A DNA stretch of 58,884 nt from Flavobacteriaceae bacterium (GCA_021647835.1 JAKITY010000003.1:1-58884); one strand, 5' to 3'. Numbered from the stretch's first letter, positions 43,750 to 52,498 are shown. Numbers and translations are program-made. The notes: generated by a model not told the origin, from the letters alone.

Positions 43750-44958
43750 CTAAGAAAATTTTCTTAAAATAATTTCAAAAATTCTCTCTAAAACAGTTAT
43801 ATTTACTGAGTTTCCAAGTTGTTTCATTGCAATTGCATTTGTTTTTGGAAGTTTATATGTTTCAGGAAAAGATTGCAGTCGTTTTGCCTCGTTAATAGTT
43901 AATTTTCGTTTGTATTTCCCTATTATTTGCTGATGATTCATAGCAACTAATGTAGAAAACTTTGTAGGTCTTTTTACACGAACTCCAGATGGTCGAAATT
44001 GAATAATACAGTCAAAAACACTTTTATAATCTGCTCCTGCTTGCCACTCCATTTTTCGATGCGTTTTAACACACCAATCTAAATTATCGTGTTTTTTGAG
44101 CCATCTATCTATAAATTTCTTGTTTCGAGTATATAAATCTATATTTTTTTGAATGAATTTTGCTTTCCAAAGCGGAAAATTATCCAAATTTCCATCGTAT
44201 TTAAAAAACTCCATCCAAATAGGAAAACCAATTACTTTTAAATCTATTCCTTTATAAAATTCATCCCACATTTTTAGAATTTTCAGCTCGTAAGATGAAA
44301 TTTTATTTTCCGAAGTTTTGTCTAAAACACTATCAATCGAATTAATATCATTTGTAAATTGTTTTTCGAGTTCAGCAATAATATTTTTGATTTTCGATAC
44401 GTTTTTTTTAGCAATATCTTTCCGAACACAAGGAATATAAACTCTTGGTCTAAGAATCGGAATTCCAAACTTATCAGGAGAAATTACCAACGGTTCAACA
44501 GGAAAATAATAGCCTAGCTTATCGAGGTTTTTAAGAATTGTTTTATAGGTATTCCCTTTGTCGTGCGACACTAAATTCGCTACATTTTCTAAAAACAAAT
44601 ATTTTGGTTTGTGCTTTTCTATTATCTGACAAATATCAAAAAAAAGTGTTCCTCTAGTATCTTCAAATCCATTTCTAAAACCACTTTTTGAGAAAGGTTG
44701 ACAAGGAAACCCTGCACATAAAACATCAAAATCAGTTGGAATAGCATTTTTGATTTCGGGTTTAGTAATATCTCCAAATGGCTGTTCGTTAAAATTAATT
44801 TTATAGGTTTCTTGTGCATTTTTATCCCATTCAGAAGTAAAAACACATTTTCCACCTAAGTTTTGTAAAGCAATACGAAATCCGCCAATTCCAGCAAATA
44901 AATCTATAAATTTAAATTTACCAGAATTAATAAAGAGAATTTGTTTTTTTTGAGTCAT
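43750..44958 (-). CDS. DNA (cytosine-5) methyltransferase
   Basis: The 402-residue enzyme has all C5-methyltransferase motifs: I FIDLFAGIGGFRIAL (17-31), IV GFPCQPFSKSG with catalytic Cys86, VI FLENV (122-126), VIII RPRVYIPCVR, IX RLQSFPETY and X KQLGNSVNITVLERI. A long variable region (about 190-335) must hold the target recognition domain; the target is unknown. The closest downstream neighbour on the strand is the DHH-like protein; the FkbM gene lies upstream in the same direction. This could be a restriction-modification methyltransferase or an orphan. Confidence 0.95.
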   Translation of the reverse strand: MTQKKQILFINSGKFKFIDLFAGIGGFRIALQNLGGKCVFTSEWDKNAQETYKINFNEQPFGDITKPEIKNAIPTDFDVLCAGFPCQPFSKSGFRNGFEDTRGTLFFDICQIIEKHKPKYLFLENVANLVSHDKGNTYKTILKNLDKLGYYFPVEPLVISPDKFGIPILRPRVYIPCVRKDIAKKNVSKIKNIIAELEKQFTNDINSIDSVLDKTSENKISSYELKILKMWDEFYKGIDLKVIGFPIWMEFFKYDGNLDNFPLWKAKFIQKNIDLYTRNKKFIDRWLKKHDNLDWCVKTHRKMEWQAGADYKSVFDCIIQFRPSGVRVKRPTKFSTLVAMNHQQIIGKYKRKLTINEAKRLQSFPETYKLPKTNAIAMKQLGNSVNITVLERIFEIILRKFS

Positions 44959-45055
44959 AAAAAATTGTTGCCATCAGTTTAAGCAAGATTTATAATGGTT
45001 AACTTCATGAGGGTTTTCTGATAGAAAAATCGATTGATTTTATACGTTGTTTGTA

Positions 45056-45772
45056 TTATTTATTAAACTCTGTGTTAATAAATAAGGCATCAGATTTTGA
45101 AGCATAACCTTTTTCTGTTCTACTAAAATCTGAAAAATTCACTAACAAGAATTTATTTTTTTCTAAAAAGTTAAAAATTTCACCAACGCTCGATTGCCCA
45201 ATAAAATTTAAATCAAAAAACAATTCAATATGAATAAACTGAATTTTATTATTACACATCATTTTTTCAGCACCTTTAAGTACTTTTAATTCAAACCCTT
45301 CAGTATCACTCTTTAAAACATCTATTTGTTTAATATTATTTTTAAGACAATAAGTATCAATTGTTATAACTTTAACATTGTATGTATCTATTATTTTTGA
45401 GTTTCCATATGCTCTTTTTAAAAATGAATTCATGGCATCCCAAGAATATTCATTAAACTTTAATATTCCGTTTTCACTACCAACAGCCAAATTGTTAAGA
45501 GTAATATTTTTGGAATTACCAAAATTTTCATTGAGTTGTTTGAAGCAATATTTTGAAGCTTCAAAACCGTGAATTATTGAATTTGGCATTGCTTTTTTGA
45601 TTTTTTTTAAAGTTTGTCCATGGTTCATTCCAATATCAAAAACAACAGGTCTTTTTCTTTTTATTTCATGTTTTACGGCTAGAAAAGGGTTTGGATTTAA
45701 TAATTTATTATTATTAATTTTTTTGATTTTATAACCTAACTTGAATAATATAGTTTTTAATATTTTTTTCAT
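45056..45772 (-). CDS. FkbM family methyltransferase
   Basis: The 238-residue protein has a SAM-binding motif VVFDIGMNHGQTLKKI (near residue 43), an acidic second strand IIHGFEASKYC and the FkbM signature QIDVLKSDTEGFELKVLKGA. These enzymes O-methylate sugars or small molecules. It stands alone, with the methyltransferase gene downstream. It begins with a basic N-terminus but no signal. The coding region is AT-rich, poly-K/N-rich and unlinked to polysaccharide genes, which hints at transfer. Confidence 0.9.
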   Translation of the reverse strand: MKKILKTILFKLGYKIKKINNNKLLNPNPFLAVKHEIKRKRPVVFDIGMNHGQTLKKIKKAMPNSIIHGFEASKYCFKQLNENFGNSKNITLNNLAVGSENGILKFNEYSWDAMNSFLKRAYGNSKIIDTYNVKVITIDTYCLKNNIKQIDVLKSDTEGFELKVLKGAEKMMCNNKIQFIHIELFFDLNFIGQSSVGEIFNFLEKNKFLLVNFSDFSRTEKGYASKSDALFINTEFNK

Positions 45773-45854
45773 TTTTTTAATGAGCAGGATTGTGATTTAT
45801 ATTTGCTTATACCATTGATTTTGCTAAAGTAATTTATTTTTGATAAACTCTCAC

Positions 45855-45862
45855 TACATTTG
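45855..45862 (+). promoter_or_regulatory. -7 promoter box TACATTTG, probable leaderless start
   Basis: TACATTTG ends only 4 nt before the ATG at 45867. Transcription should begin at about the start codon. Confidence 0.6.
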
Positions 45863-45866
45863 CCAC

Positions 45867-46478
45867 ATGAGTCCATTCGAGTTATTAGATTATATTGGTA
45901 CGGCAGTTTTTGCCATTTCAGGAGCATTAGCGGCAATGCGTAGAAAATTTGATCCGTTTGGTGTATTAATTTTGGCATCAGTTACAGCAATTGGCGGAGG
46001 TAGTTTACGAGATATATTGGTAGGAAATACGCCTGTAGGTTGGATGATACACTGGAATTATTTGATTATTATTTTTTGTGCAACGCTAGTTGCGATGTTG
46101 TTTAGAACCTATTTATCTTATTTTAGAAAAACCATGTTTTTGTTTGATGCCATTGGTTTGGGAATCTTTACAATTATTGGTGTTGAAATTGGTTTAAATG
46201 CCGATTTACATCCAATTATTTGTATAATACTTGGAACTTTGAGCGCTTCTTTTGGAGGAGTTTTACGAGATATTTTGTGTAACGAAGTACCACTTATTTT
46301 TCACAAAGAAGTATATGCCTCGTTGAGTATTATTGGCGGAATTGTTTTTTATGGTTTGCTACAAACGTCTTTGTCAATCAATATCAATTATGTTATTACA
46401 AGTTGTTTGGTGGTAACTCTACGAGTTTTGGCTGTTCGTTTCCGTTGGATTTTGCCAAAAATTTATAAAGAGATTTAA
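45867..46478 (+). CDS. trimeric intracellular cation channel-like (UPF0126/YicG) membrane protein
   Basis: The 203-residue protein has seven hydrophobic segments and two internal repeats, each with the signature GGGSLRDILVG (near residue 51) and SFGGVLRDIL (near 131). The family includes bacterial TRIC channels and glycine-related transporters. The ATG at 45867 is chosen because the longer frame (from 45840) overlaps the -7 box. Its stop overlaps the stop of the convergent CvpA gene by 4 nt. Confidence 0.9.
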   Translation: MSPFELLDYIGTAVFAISGALAAMRRKFDPFGVLILASVTAIGGGSLRDILVGNTPVGWMIHWNYLIIIFCATLVAMLFRTYLSYFRKTMFLFDAIGLGIFTIIGVEIGLNADLHPIICIILGTLSASFGGVLRDILCNEVPLIFHKEVYASLSIIGGIVFYGLLQTSLSININYVITSCLVVTLRVLAVRFRWILPKIYKEI

Positions 46479-46969
46479 CTATCTTCCTCAACTTCCAAAA
46501 AATCAGTAAAAATCATTGGAGCCAATCCTTTTACAGGCTTATAAAGTATAGAATCTTCAGCCGCTTCTTTGTTTACAAATGGTATTGTACTATTCAATTT
46601 ATCAAAAACAATTAATAAAACACTTAGAATTAAGCCAATTTTTAATGCGCCAAAAACGCCTCCAAGAAGTTTGTTTAGAATACCCAAAGAAGCAAAATCT
46701 GCAATTTTGGTAAAGAGTTTTCCGAGTAAAGAAATCACAATCACAATCACGATAAAAGTAATAGCAAAAGCAACAATAGCAATATACTTTTCATCCCAAT
46801 CAACACTATTCTTTAAGAAATCCCCAACAAAATAGGAAAAATGAATTGCACCGTAAACTCCTGAAACAAGGGAAACTAAAGATGCTAGCTCTACAAAAAG
46901 ACCTTTCATCAAACCTCTAACAAAACCGAAAAGTAGCAATGCTGCAAGAATAATATCAATTACTGCCAT
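46475..46969 (-). CDS. CvpA family membrane protein
   Basis: The 164-residue protein has four hydrophobic segments and the CvpA-type opening AVIDIILAALLLFGFVRGLM. CvpA-like proteins are inner-membrane proteins first linked to colicin V production; in Bacteroidota the role is unknown. The ATG at 46969 is preferred to the upstream frame start at 47017, because the family begins MAVIDII. It is divergent from the hypothetical gene at 47044. Confidence 0.87.
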   Translation of the reverse strand: MAVIDIILAALLLFGFVRGLMKGLFVELASLVSLVSGVYGAIHFSYFVGDFLKNSVDWDEKYIAIVAFAITFIVIVIVISLLGKLFTKIADFASLGILNKLLGGVFGALKIGLILSVLLIVFDKLNSTIPFVNKEAAEDSILYKPVKGLAPMIFTDFLEVEEDS

Positions 46970-47031
46970 AAAATATTTTTTGGTAAATATAAAGAATCCA
47001 AATAAACAATTCAACAAATAAACGAATACAC

Positions 47032-47039
47032 TATCTTTG
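47032..47039 (+). promoter_or_regulatory. -7 promoter box TATCTTTG, probable leaderless start
   Basis: TATCTTTG ends 4 nt before the ATG at 47044, the same spacing as at 45855-45867. Confidence 0.65.
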
Positions 47040-47043
47040 TAAA

Positions 47044-47400
47044 ATGATAGGAGAACAAAATTTAAAAGAGTGCTGGGAACAAGTCGTACAAATCATTTCA
47101 GATAGATTTGCCGATGGAGAACGTTTAGACTTAGACGCAATTATTTATTTGATTGGCGTGCAAGAATTGGGAATTGGCGCAAAAAAGTTTAAAAAAGACG
47201 AAAAACTAAATTTGATGCATATTGCTATTTGCAGATTGTTAGAACCATATGGTTACTACGAATTTGAATTTTTTGATAATGATGGTTGGCCTCATTATAA
47301 AACAAAAGATGAATTGCCAACCTTAAAAGCAGGCGAGCAATCAGTTTTGATGAAAGAGGCTGTTGTGCAGTATTTTACTGAGAAGGAGTTGATAAAATAG
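47044..47400 (+). CDS. conserved hypothetical protein
   Basis: I do not recognise a named domain in this 118-residue cytoplasmic protein. It is acidic and mixed helix/strand, with a notable LDLDAIIYLIGVQELGIG core (28-45) and a FEFFDNDGWPHY stretch (74-85). There is no signal peptide or membrane segment. A promoter at 47032 suggests it is transcribed alone and probably without a leader; the broken DUF2971 gene starts 17 nt after it. Such proteins recur in Flavobacteriaceae next to cvpA in my recollection. Confidence 0.75.
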   Translation: MIGEQNLKECWEQVVQIISDRFADGERLDLDAIIYLIGVQELGIGAKKFKKDEKLNLMHIAICRLLEPYGYYEFEFFDNDGWPHYKTKDELPTLKAGEQSVLMKEAVVQYFTEKELIK

Positions 47401-47416
47401 TTAGAGAATACTTAGT

Positions 47417-48189
47417 ATGTATGAAGTTGAAAAAGCAGGGAAACCTTATTTATTTAGATACAGATTTAATAATGATAGAACTTTAGATGAAATTGAGAAT
47501 TCATATGTTTATTTCGCAAATAGGGAGTTATTAAATGACCCAATTGATTCAAGTCCTGATTTGATAAAATTTATTAAAGAAAGATCATCACTTGAAAGTT
47601 TTTATAGATTTATAAAAGAGCAATTTAAGTCTGAGAAGCATAAGCAATATATAGAAGAAAACTTTTCTGTCGACAAATTAGAAAATCTTATTTCAAATGC
47701 AATTCCAAAATATATCAATTCAAGAGGAGTCGCATGTTTCTCAATGATTCCATATATAAATATGCCTTTATGGACTAGTTATGCTAATAATCATAAAGGA
47801 ATATGTTTGCAATTTAATATGGAGTATGACAAGGCTTTTTTTGATGGTATTCGAATTGTTAAATACTTCAAAGAATTAAATAATATAGAGTTTACTCCAT
47901 TGATAGATGAATATAAAGTAATGGAAGTTTTTTTCAGAAAAGATATTAATTGGAGTTATGAAAAAGAACTAAGGTTATTAAAAAAGAACTAAGGTTATTA
48001 AAAGATAAAAAAGGGAAAATCAATTTTAATAAAAAACCATTAAGAAATATTGTTTGCGGTTATAAATGTGAAGATAGATATATTGAAGATGTTATTACAG
48101 TTGTGAATAATAATTATAATGAAGTAGGTGTTTATAAAATGGTTAAACCTGCGAAACAGAATAATGTTTCATTAATTCAAATGAATTAG
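47417..48189 (+). pseudogene. DUF2971 protein gene broken by a 20-bp tandem duplication
   Basis: The reading frame runs from ATG 47417 to residue 191 and stops. The cause is visible: aaaaagaactaaggttatta at 47961-47980 is exactly repeated at 47981-48000. Removing one copy restores one open frame of 250 codons that ends at the TAG at 48187-48189, with the restored join reading YEKELRLLKDKKGKINF. The protein has DUF2971 features: an N-terminal FRYRFNNDRTL segment, the CFSMIPYINMPLWTSYANNH block and the restored YEKELRLL followed by VCGYKC. The function of DUF2971 is unknown. Confidence 0.88.
47961..48000 (+). repeat. 20-bp direct tandem duplication
   Basis: Two identical, adjacent copies of aaaaagaactaaggttatta. 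The unit is not a multiple of three, so it frameshifts the DUF2971 gene. The flanking A-runs favour slipped-strand mispairing. Confidence 0.95.
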
Positions 48190-48191
48190 CC

Positions 48192-48986
48192 CTATGTCAC
48201 ATTAACCTTACGCACTAAATAAGCAGCAATCCTCGGAAAAAATCGAATTAAATACACAGAACCAGTTTCTTTAAAACCGCCAATTACCACTTCCTTTTTT
48301 CGATTTTTAATTGCTTTTATCATTTTTTTAGCAAATACATCTACAGGAATACCATTTTTGGTTGCAGTATCCATCGTGTTTTGTTTGGTTCCATCACCAG
48401 TAAGCGCATTCATAGAAACATCAGTTTGTACATAACCTGGAAGCACCAAAGTTACGTCAATATTGTGTTTGTAAACTTCGGCTCTTAGACTGTCAAAAAA
48501 ACCATGGAGTGCATGTTTTGATGCCGAATATGTTGAGCGAAGAGGCGTTGCAACTTTACCAACAACACTCGTGGTAACTACAAAATGACCAGAATCATTG
48601 GCAATAAAATGTGGCAAAAGGGCTTTTGACAAGGCAACAGTTCCCATATAATTGATGTCCATAATTCGTTTGTCAACGTCAATATTTGTGTCAATTGCCA
48701 AAGATCGCTGACTAATTCCGCCATTATTTATAAGGATGTCAATTTTCCCAAAAAATGAAATTGCAGTTGCAACGGTTTTGTCAAAATCATCATATTTTTC
48801 TAAATCAATTGGTAAAACGGCAATGTTTTGTGAATTTTCACATTCATTTTTTACTTTTGACAAAGATGCTTCATTACGTGACGAAAGAATTAATTTTGCA
48901 CCTAATTTAGAAAGTTCGATAGCGAGTGCTTTTCCAATTCCAGAAGAAGCGCCTGTTATCCAAATTATTTTATTTTTTAAATCCAT
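48192..48986 (-). CDS. short-chain dehydrogenase/reductase
   Basis: The 264-residue oxidoreductase has the cofactor motif TGASSGIGKALA (near residue 10), NNGGISQRS (NNxG), the catalytic Ser in TSVVG and YSASK (YxxxK), with a C-terminal extension typical of the DHRS7-like class. The ATG at 48986 is preferred over 48995. Its substrate is unknown. It is convergent with the DUF2971 remnant, with two bases between the stops. Confidence 0.9.
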   Translation of the reverse strand: MDLKNKIIWITGASSGIGKALAIELSKLGAKLILSSRNEASLSKVKNECENSQNIAVLPIDLEKYDDFDKTVATAISFFGKIDILINNGGISQRSLAIDTNIDVDKRIMDINYMGTVALSKALLPHFIANDSGHFVVTTSVVGKVATPLRSTYSASKHALHGFFDSLRAEVYKHNIDVTLVLPGYVQTDVSMNALTGDGTKQNTMDTATKNGIPVDVFAKKMIKAIKNRKKEVVIGGFKETGSVYLIRFFPRIAAYLVRKVNVT

Positions 48987-49023
48987 TTTGCACAAATTTT
49001 TAGCAAAATAATCAATTATAGCG

Positions 49024-49031
49024 TATTTTTG
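49024..49031 (+). promoter_or_regulatory. -7 promoter box TATTTTTG
   Basis: TATTTTTG lies 40 nt before the ATG at 49072 of the thioredoxin-like gene. Confidence 0.4.
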
Positions 49032-49071
49032 GTCTGATTTTTGAAAAGTAGGAGTTATAAAAGTTAATCAA

Positions 49072-50448
49072 ATGATAAAAAATTTATTCGTTGCCTTGAT
49101 GTTTTTAACATTTTCGGCAAACGCTCAAGATACAATTAGAGTAAAGATGGAGCCAAATAATGGTTATAAATGGATGATGCTCTATAAAATTAATGGAGCC
49201 AAACAGCAATATGTTTCCAATACCGATATTGAAGAAGGTGAGTATAAATTAACAATTCCTAAAAATTTTTCTGCAGGAATGTACCGTGCATTTTATGACA
49301 TGGACAATGGTGGCTATTTAGATTTCTTGTACAATAATGAGTCCTTTTCAGTAACATTTAATCCAAGTTTACCGGAGCAAACGGCACACTTTGAAAAATC
49401 AGAAGAGAATAAGGTTTATCAATCTTATTTGAACGCAATTTATCTTCAGCAATCAAAAATAGATTCGTTACAGATGACTTATTTTGATTCAGATAAAAAC
49501 CCATCAATTCAAAAAAATTACACGAAACAACTTAAAAAACTATATAACTTACAAGATTATTTTGAAAAGGAATCTGAAGGAAAACTTGCGCAAGAGTTCA
49601 TCAAAATTACTAAAAAGCATTACGATACTGAGTTGTTGGAAACTCCTGAAGCATTTTTAGAATCATTAGAAACTCACTTTTTTGATTATATAAATTTCGA
49701 CAACAAAATTTTATTAAATTCTACTGTTTTTATTGACAAAGCAATTGAATATATCTTTTATATAAATTCATCAGAAGACCCAAAAATTCAACGAGAGTTG
49801 AGAGAAAAATCAATTAATGATGTGATGGAAAAAGTTAGTGATAACTTTGTTAAAAGCGAAATCTTAAGTTCTCTATTGTATGCTTTTGCTGGTCAAGAAG
49901 CGCTGGAAATGGTTGACTTTATCAAAGAGAAACATTATAATTTACTTCCAACAGAGTATATAGATACAAAATTTATTGCAGATATTGATAGGATGTTAAG
50001 TGTTGCTATTGGTAGAGTTGCACCTGAAATTACTTGGAAAGAAGGTAACAAAACCATGAGATTATCTGATTTAAATGAAGATGAAAAATACATTGTAACT
50101 TTTTGGAGTACAACATGTTCACATTGTTTAAAAGAGATTCCAGAGTTGTATAAATTCACCCAAGAATTAAATAGCGTGAAAGTAATTGCTGTGGCGCTTG
50201 AAGAAGATAAATTTGGATTTAATCATCATACTGAAATGATGGATAAATGGATAAATGTGCTTGCGTTGAATAAGTGGGAAAACAAGATTGCACGTAGTTA
50301 TGAGATTCATTCTACACCAAGTTATTTTGTGTTAGATAGAGATAAAAAAATTACTGCGAAACCAGAGCAATTAGTTGATTTGCTACATTATTTAGGCGCA
50401 AAAGATGAATTGTTAAACGAAATTTCTGAACGTATAAGTAAGGAGTAG
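49072..50448 (+). CDS. exported TlpA-like thioredoxin with N-terminal extension
   Basis: The 458-residue protein has a signal peptide (to SANAQ, residue 19), an N-terminal beta domain similar to the DUF4369 region of Bacteroidota thioredoxins (about 20-110), a helical middle (about 115-310) and a C-terminal thioredoxin fold with FWSTTCSHCLKEIPELYKF (catalytic CSHC near residue 349) and cis-Pro STPSYF. It should be a periplasmic thiol oxidoreductase. It is followed 42 nt later by a second, minimal TlpA-like gene, suggesting a tandem pair. Confidence 0.85.
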   Translation: MIKNLFVALMFLTFSANAQDTIRVKMEPNNGYKWMMLYKINGAKQQYVSNTDIEEGEYKLTIPKNFSAGMYRAFYDMDNGGYLDFLYNNESFSVTFNPSLPEQTAHFEKSEENKVYQSYLNAIYLQQSKIDSLQMTYFDSDKNPSIQKNYTKQLKKLYNLQDYFEKESEGKLAQEFIKITKKHYDTELLETPEAFLESLETHFFDYINFDNKILLNSTVFIDKAIEYIFYINSSEDPKIQRELREKSINDVMEKVSDNFVKSEILSSLLYAFAGQEALEMVDFIKEKHYNLLPTEYIDTKFIADIDRMLSVAIGRVAPEITWKEGNKTMRLSDLNEDEKYIVTFWSTTCSHCLKEIPELYKFTQELNSVKVIAVALEEDKFGFNHHTEMMDKWINVLALNKWENKIARSYEIHSTPSYFVLDRDKKITAKPEQLVDLLHYLGAKDELLNEISERISKE

Positions 50449-50490
50449 TTTTAATTATCAACCAAATTCAAAATCTTTAATTTTAGTAAA

Positions 50491-50982
50491 ATGAAGTCGC
50501 TATTTTATTCTTTCATATTCTTTTTTGCGTTCCAATTTTCAGGGGCACAATCTTTTCAAGAAGGCTCAAAAGCCCTAAATTTCAAACTCTATGCTCTTGA
50601 TGGAACTATAAGTAATTTAGAAACGTATAAAGACAAAGTTATTGTCATAAAAATGTGGTTTAAAGAATGTACACCTTGTTTACAAGAGATTCCTACCGTA
50701 AATAAACTCGTAGAAAAGTATGAAAACCGTAATGATATTGTATTTATAGCACCATCACCAAATAGTAAAAGTACTTTAGAAAAATTTGTTGAAAAAGTAA
50801 ATTTCAAGTACATTGTGATGTCAAGCTCTTACGAAATGTTAAGAGATTATAATCCGTTGAGAAGATATCCAACACATGCAATTATCGACAAAAAAGGAGT
50901 CGTTTCTTTTTTATACGAAGGTACTTCTCAAAATATTGGTAAGATTCTTTCTTCAGAAATTGATAAGGCATTAGAAATATAA
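50491..50982 (+). CDS. exported TlpA-like redoxin, minimal form
   Basis: The 163-residue protein has a signal peptide (to FSGAQ, about residue 20) and a thioredoxin fold of the AhpC/TSA-Redoxin type, active site KECTPCLQEIP (near residue 57) and a YPTHAIIDK cis-Pro loop. It lies in the same direction as the larger thioredoxin gene. Its 3' end overlaps the 3' end of the convergent yraN-type gene by 12 nt. Confidence 0.85.
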   Translation: MKSLFYSFIFFFAFQFSGAQSFQEGSKALNFKLYALDGTISNLETYKDKVIVIKMWFKECTPCLQEIPTVNKLVEKYENRNDIVFIAPSPNSKSTLEKFVEKVNFKYIVMSSSYEMLRDYNPLRRYPTHAIIDKKGVVSFLYEGTSQNIGKILSSEIDKALEI

Positions 50983-51330
50983 AAAAGCATCTTCTAAATG
51001 CTCAATTTTAGTTTTTTTCCGTGTTTTTATAATTCCGATGATATCAAAACGTACTTCAACATCCAAATCTTTAGAAATTACATATTCATTAATTGCTGTT
51101 ACTAATAATTTTATTTTCTTCGGATTTACAAAATCTTGTGGATTCCCAAAATAATCAGTCGAACGTGTTTTGACTTCTACAACAGCAAGAAGACCTTCTT
51201 TTTGAGCAATAATATCTACTTCTGCCTTTTGATAACGCCAATTTTTATCTCTGATTGTGTATCCTTTTTTTATCAGATATTCGATTGCGAGTTGCTCTCC
51301 TTTTTTGCCTAATTCGTTGTGTTGCGCCAT
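50971..51330 (-). CDS. YraN family endonuclease-like protein (UPF0102)
   Basis: The 119-residue protein has the UPF0102 pattern: LGKKGEQLAIEYLIKKGYTI (residues 7-26), then the PD-(D/E)xK-like core with AEVDIIAQKEGLLAVVEVKT (Asp and the ExK). It is predicted to be a Holliday junction resolvase-like nuclease; its role in Bacteroidota is untested. The start is two bases after the stop of the LD-carboxypeptidase gene, so they are co-transcribed. Confidence 0.9.
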   Translation of the reverse strand: MAQHNELGKKGEQLAIEYLIKKGYTIRDKNWRYQKAEVDIIAQKEGLLAVVEVKTRSTDYFGNPQDFVNPKKIKLLVTAINEYVISKDLDVEVRFDIIGIIKTRKKTKIEHLEDAFLYF

Positions 51331-51332
51331 TA

Positions 51333-52337
51333 CTAATTAAAACTAATTTTTGTTTTGTTTTTGTTAACCTTTAACTGAATTTTATCGCCTAAAATTAACG
51401 CACGATTATCATCAACATGTCCTGAGGGAAAACCAAAAACAACAGGAAAATCAGTTCCTTCAACAGCTTCTAAAACAATATCTTTGAGTGTTTTTCCAAA
51501 TTTATTCCCTTCATTCTTTTTTAGTCTAAAATCACCAACAATTAAACCCTTACAATTCTTAAAATAACCTGCTCTTTTAAGGCTAATCATCATTCTATCA
51601 ATGTGATACAGTGCTTCGCCAACATCTTCAATAAACAAAATTTTTCCATTTATGTCGAGTGAAGTGTTTGAGCCCAACATACTGTATAAAATGGAGAGGT
51701 TTCCGCCAACAAGTTCGCCCTCACTTTTCCCTTTTCTATTTTTTTCTGAAGCAGGAAGTTTATATTTTAATTTTTCTCCAAATAAGGCTTTTTTTAATGT
51801 AATAATTGATTTTTCTTGAATAGAATCTTTTAAATTGAGTGTTAAAGGCATTTGACCATGAATAGATTGATAACCAAGATTGTGTAATTTATTATGCAGA
51901 ACTGTTACATCAGAATAGCCAATTATCCATTTCGGATGTTTTTTAAACTCCGTAAAGTCTAAATCGTCAATAATTCGAACCAAACCATAACCACCTCTTG
52001 CCGACCAAATTGCCTTTATATTCGGACTGTCAAGTGCGTTTTGTAAATCTTTTAAACGCTGTTCGTCAGTTCCAGCAAATGTACTGTTTATCGTATATAG
52101 ATGTTTTCCAAAAGTAACAACCAAGCCCCATTTTTTTGCCAATATTATACCACCTTCAATTGACTCTCTACTTTTAATTCTTCCAGCAGGAGCCAAAATG
52201 ATAATAGTATCTCCCTTTTTTAGAAAATCCGGCTTTATGTATTTACATGTTTTATTTTTGTTAATTGTTTCATTATTGTTTCCAAAAGAAAAAGTAGGCA
52301 ACAAGAAAAGAAGTATCAGGAAAGAAAATTTAGACAT
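51333..52337 (-). CDS. LD-carboxypeptidase (S66 family), exported
   Basis: S66 enzymes remove the terminal D-Ala from murein tetrapeptides, or in the MccF branch cleave nucleotide-antibiotic conjugates. The 334-residue protein has a signal peptide (to SFGNN), the N-terminal ILAPAGRI strand, the nucleophile Ser in GYSDVTVLHN and downstream GGNLSILYSMLG, DVGEALYHIDRMM and catalytic Glu/His regions (GHVDDNRAL). The ATG at 52337 is chosen; the longer frame to 52457 has no family support and crosses a promoter and a repeat. Confidence 0.9.
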   Translation of the reverse strand: MSKFSFLILLFLLPTFSFGNNNETINKNKTCKYIKPDFLKKGDTIIILAPAGRIKSRESIEGGIILAKKWGLVVTFGKHLYTINSTFAGTDEQRLKDLQNALDSPNIKAIWSARGGYGLVRIIDDLDFTEFKKHPKWIIGYSDVTVLHNKLHNLGYQSIHGQMPLTLNLKDSIQEKSIITLKKALFGEKLKYKLPASEKNRKGKSEGELVGGNLSILYSMLGSNTSLDINGKILFIEDVGEALYHIDRMMISLKRAGYFKNCKGLIVGDFRLKKNEGNKFGKTLKDIVLEAVEGTDFPVVFGFPSGHVDDNRALILGDKIQLKVNKNKTKISFN

Positions 52338-52420
52338 GATTTCAAGGTTATTTATGTAAAAATACGCTTTTATGACGAAATAAAAATGAAAGGCAATTAT
52401 AAACATCAAAAAGGAATGAG

Positions 52421-52428
52421 TATCTTTG
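52421..52428 (+). promoter_or_regulatory. metG: -7 promoter box TATCTTTG of metG
   Basis: TATCTTTG lies 94 nt before the metG start. The leader so defined contains a palindromic repeat (52446-52498). Confidence 0.5.
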
Positions 52429-52445
52429 TTGTATAAATTATTAGG

Positions 52446-52498
52446 TCTCGACTCCACTCAACCTGACAAGAACAATGTCTTTTCGAGCGGAGTCGAGA
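52446..52498. repeat. REP-like palindromic element in the metG leader
   Basis: tctcgactccactc ... tgaca and tgtct ... gagcggagtcgaga are inverted repeats. The arms share the cgactcc/gagtcgag core with the elements at 5990 and 54052. It ends 24 nt before the metG start codon and would fold in the mRNA leader. Confidence 0.7.

Noticed and set aside
45056-45772. FkbM gene as third component of the methyltransferase/DHH-like pair
   Set aside because: It is in the same direction, but about 100 nt separates it from the methyltransferase and FkbM enzymes act on sugars or small molecules; proximity alone is weak evidence.
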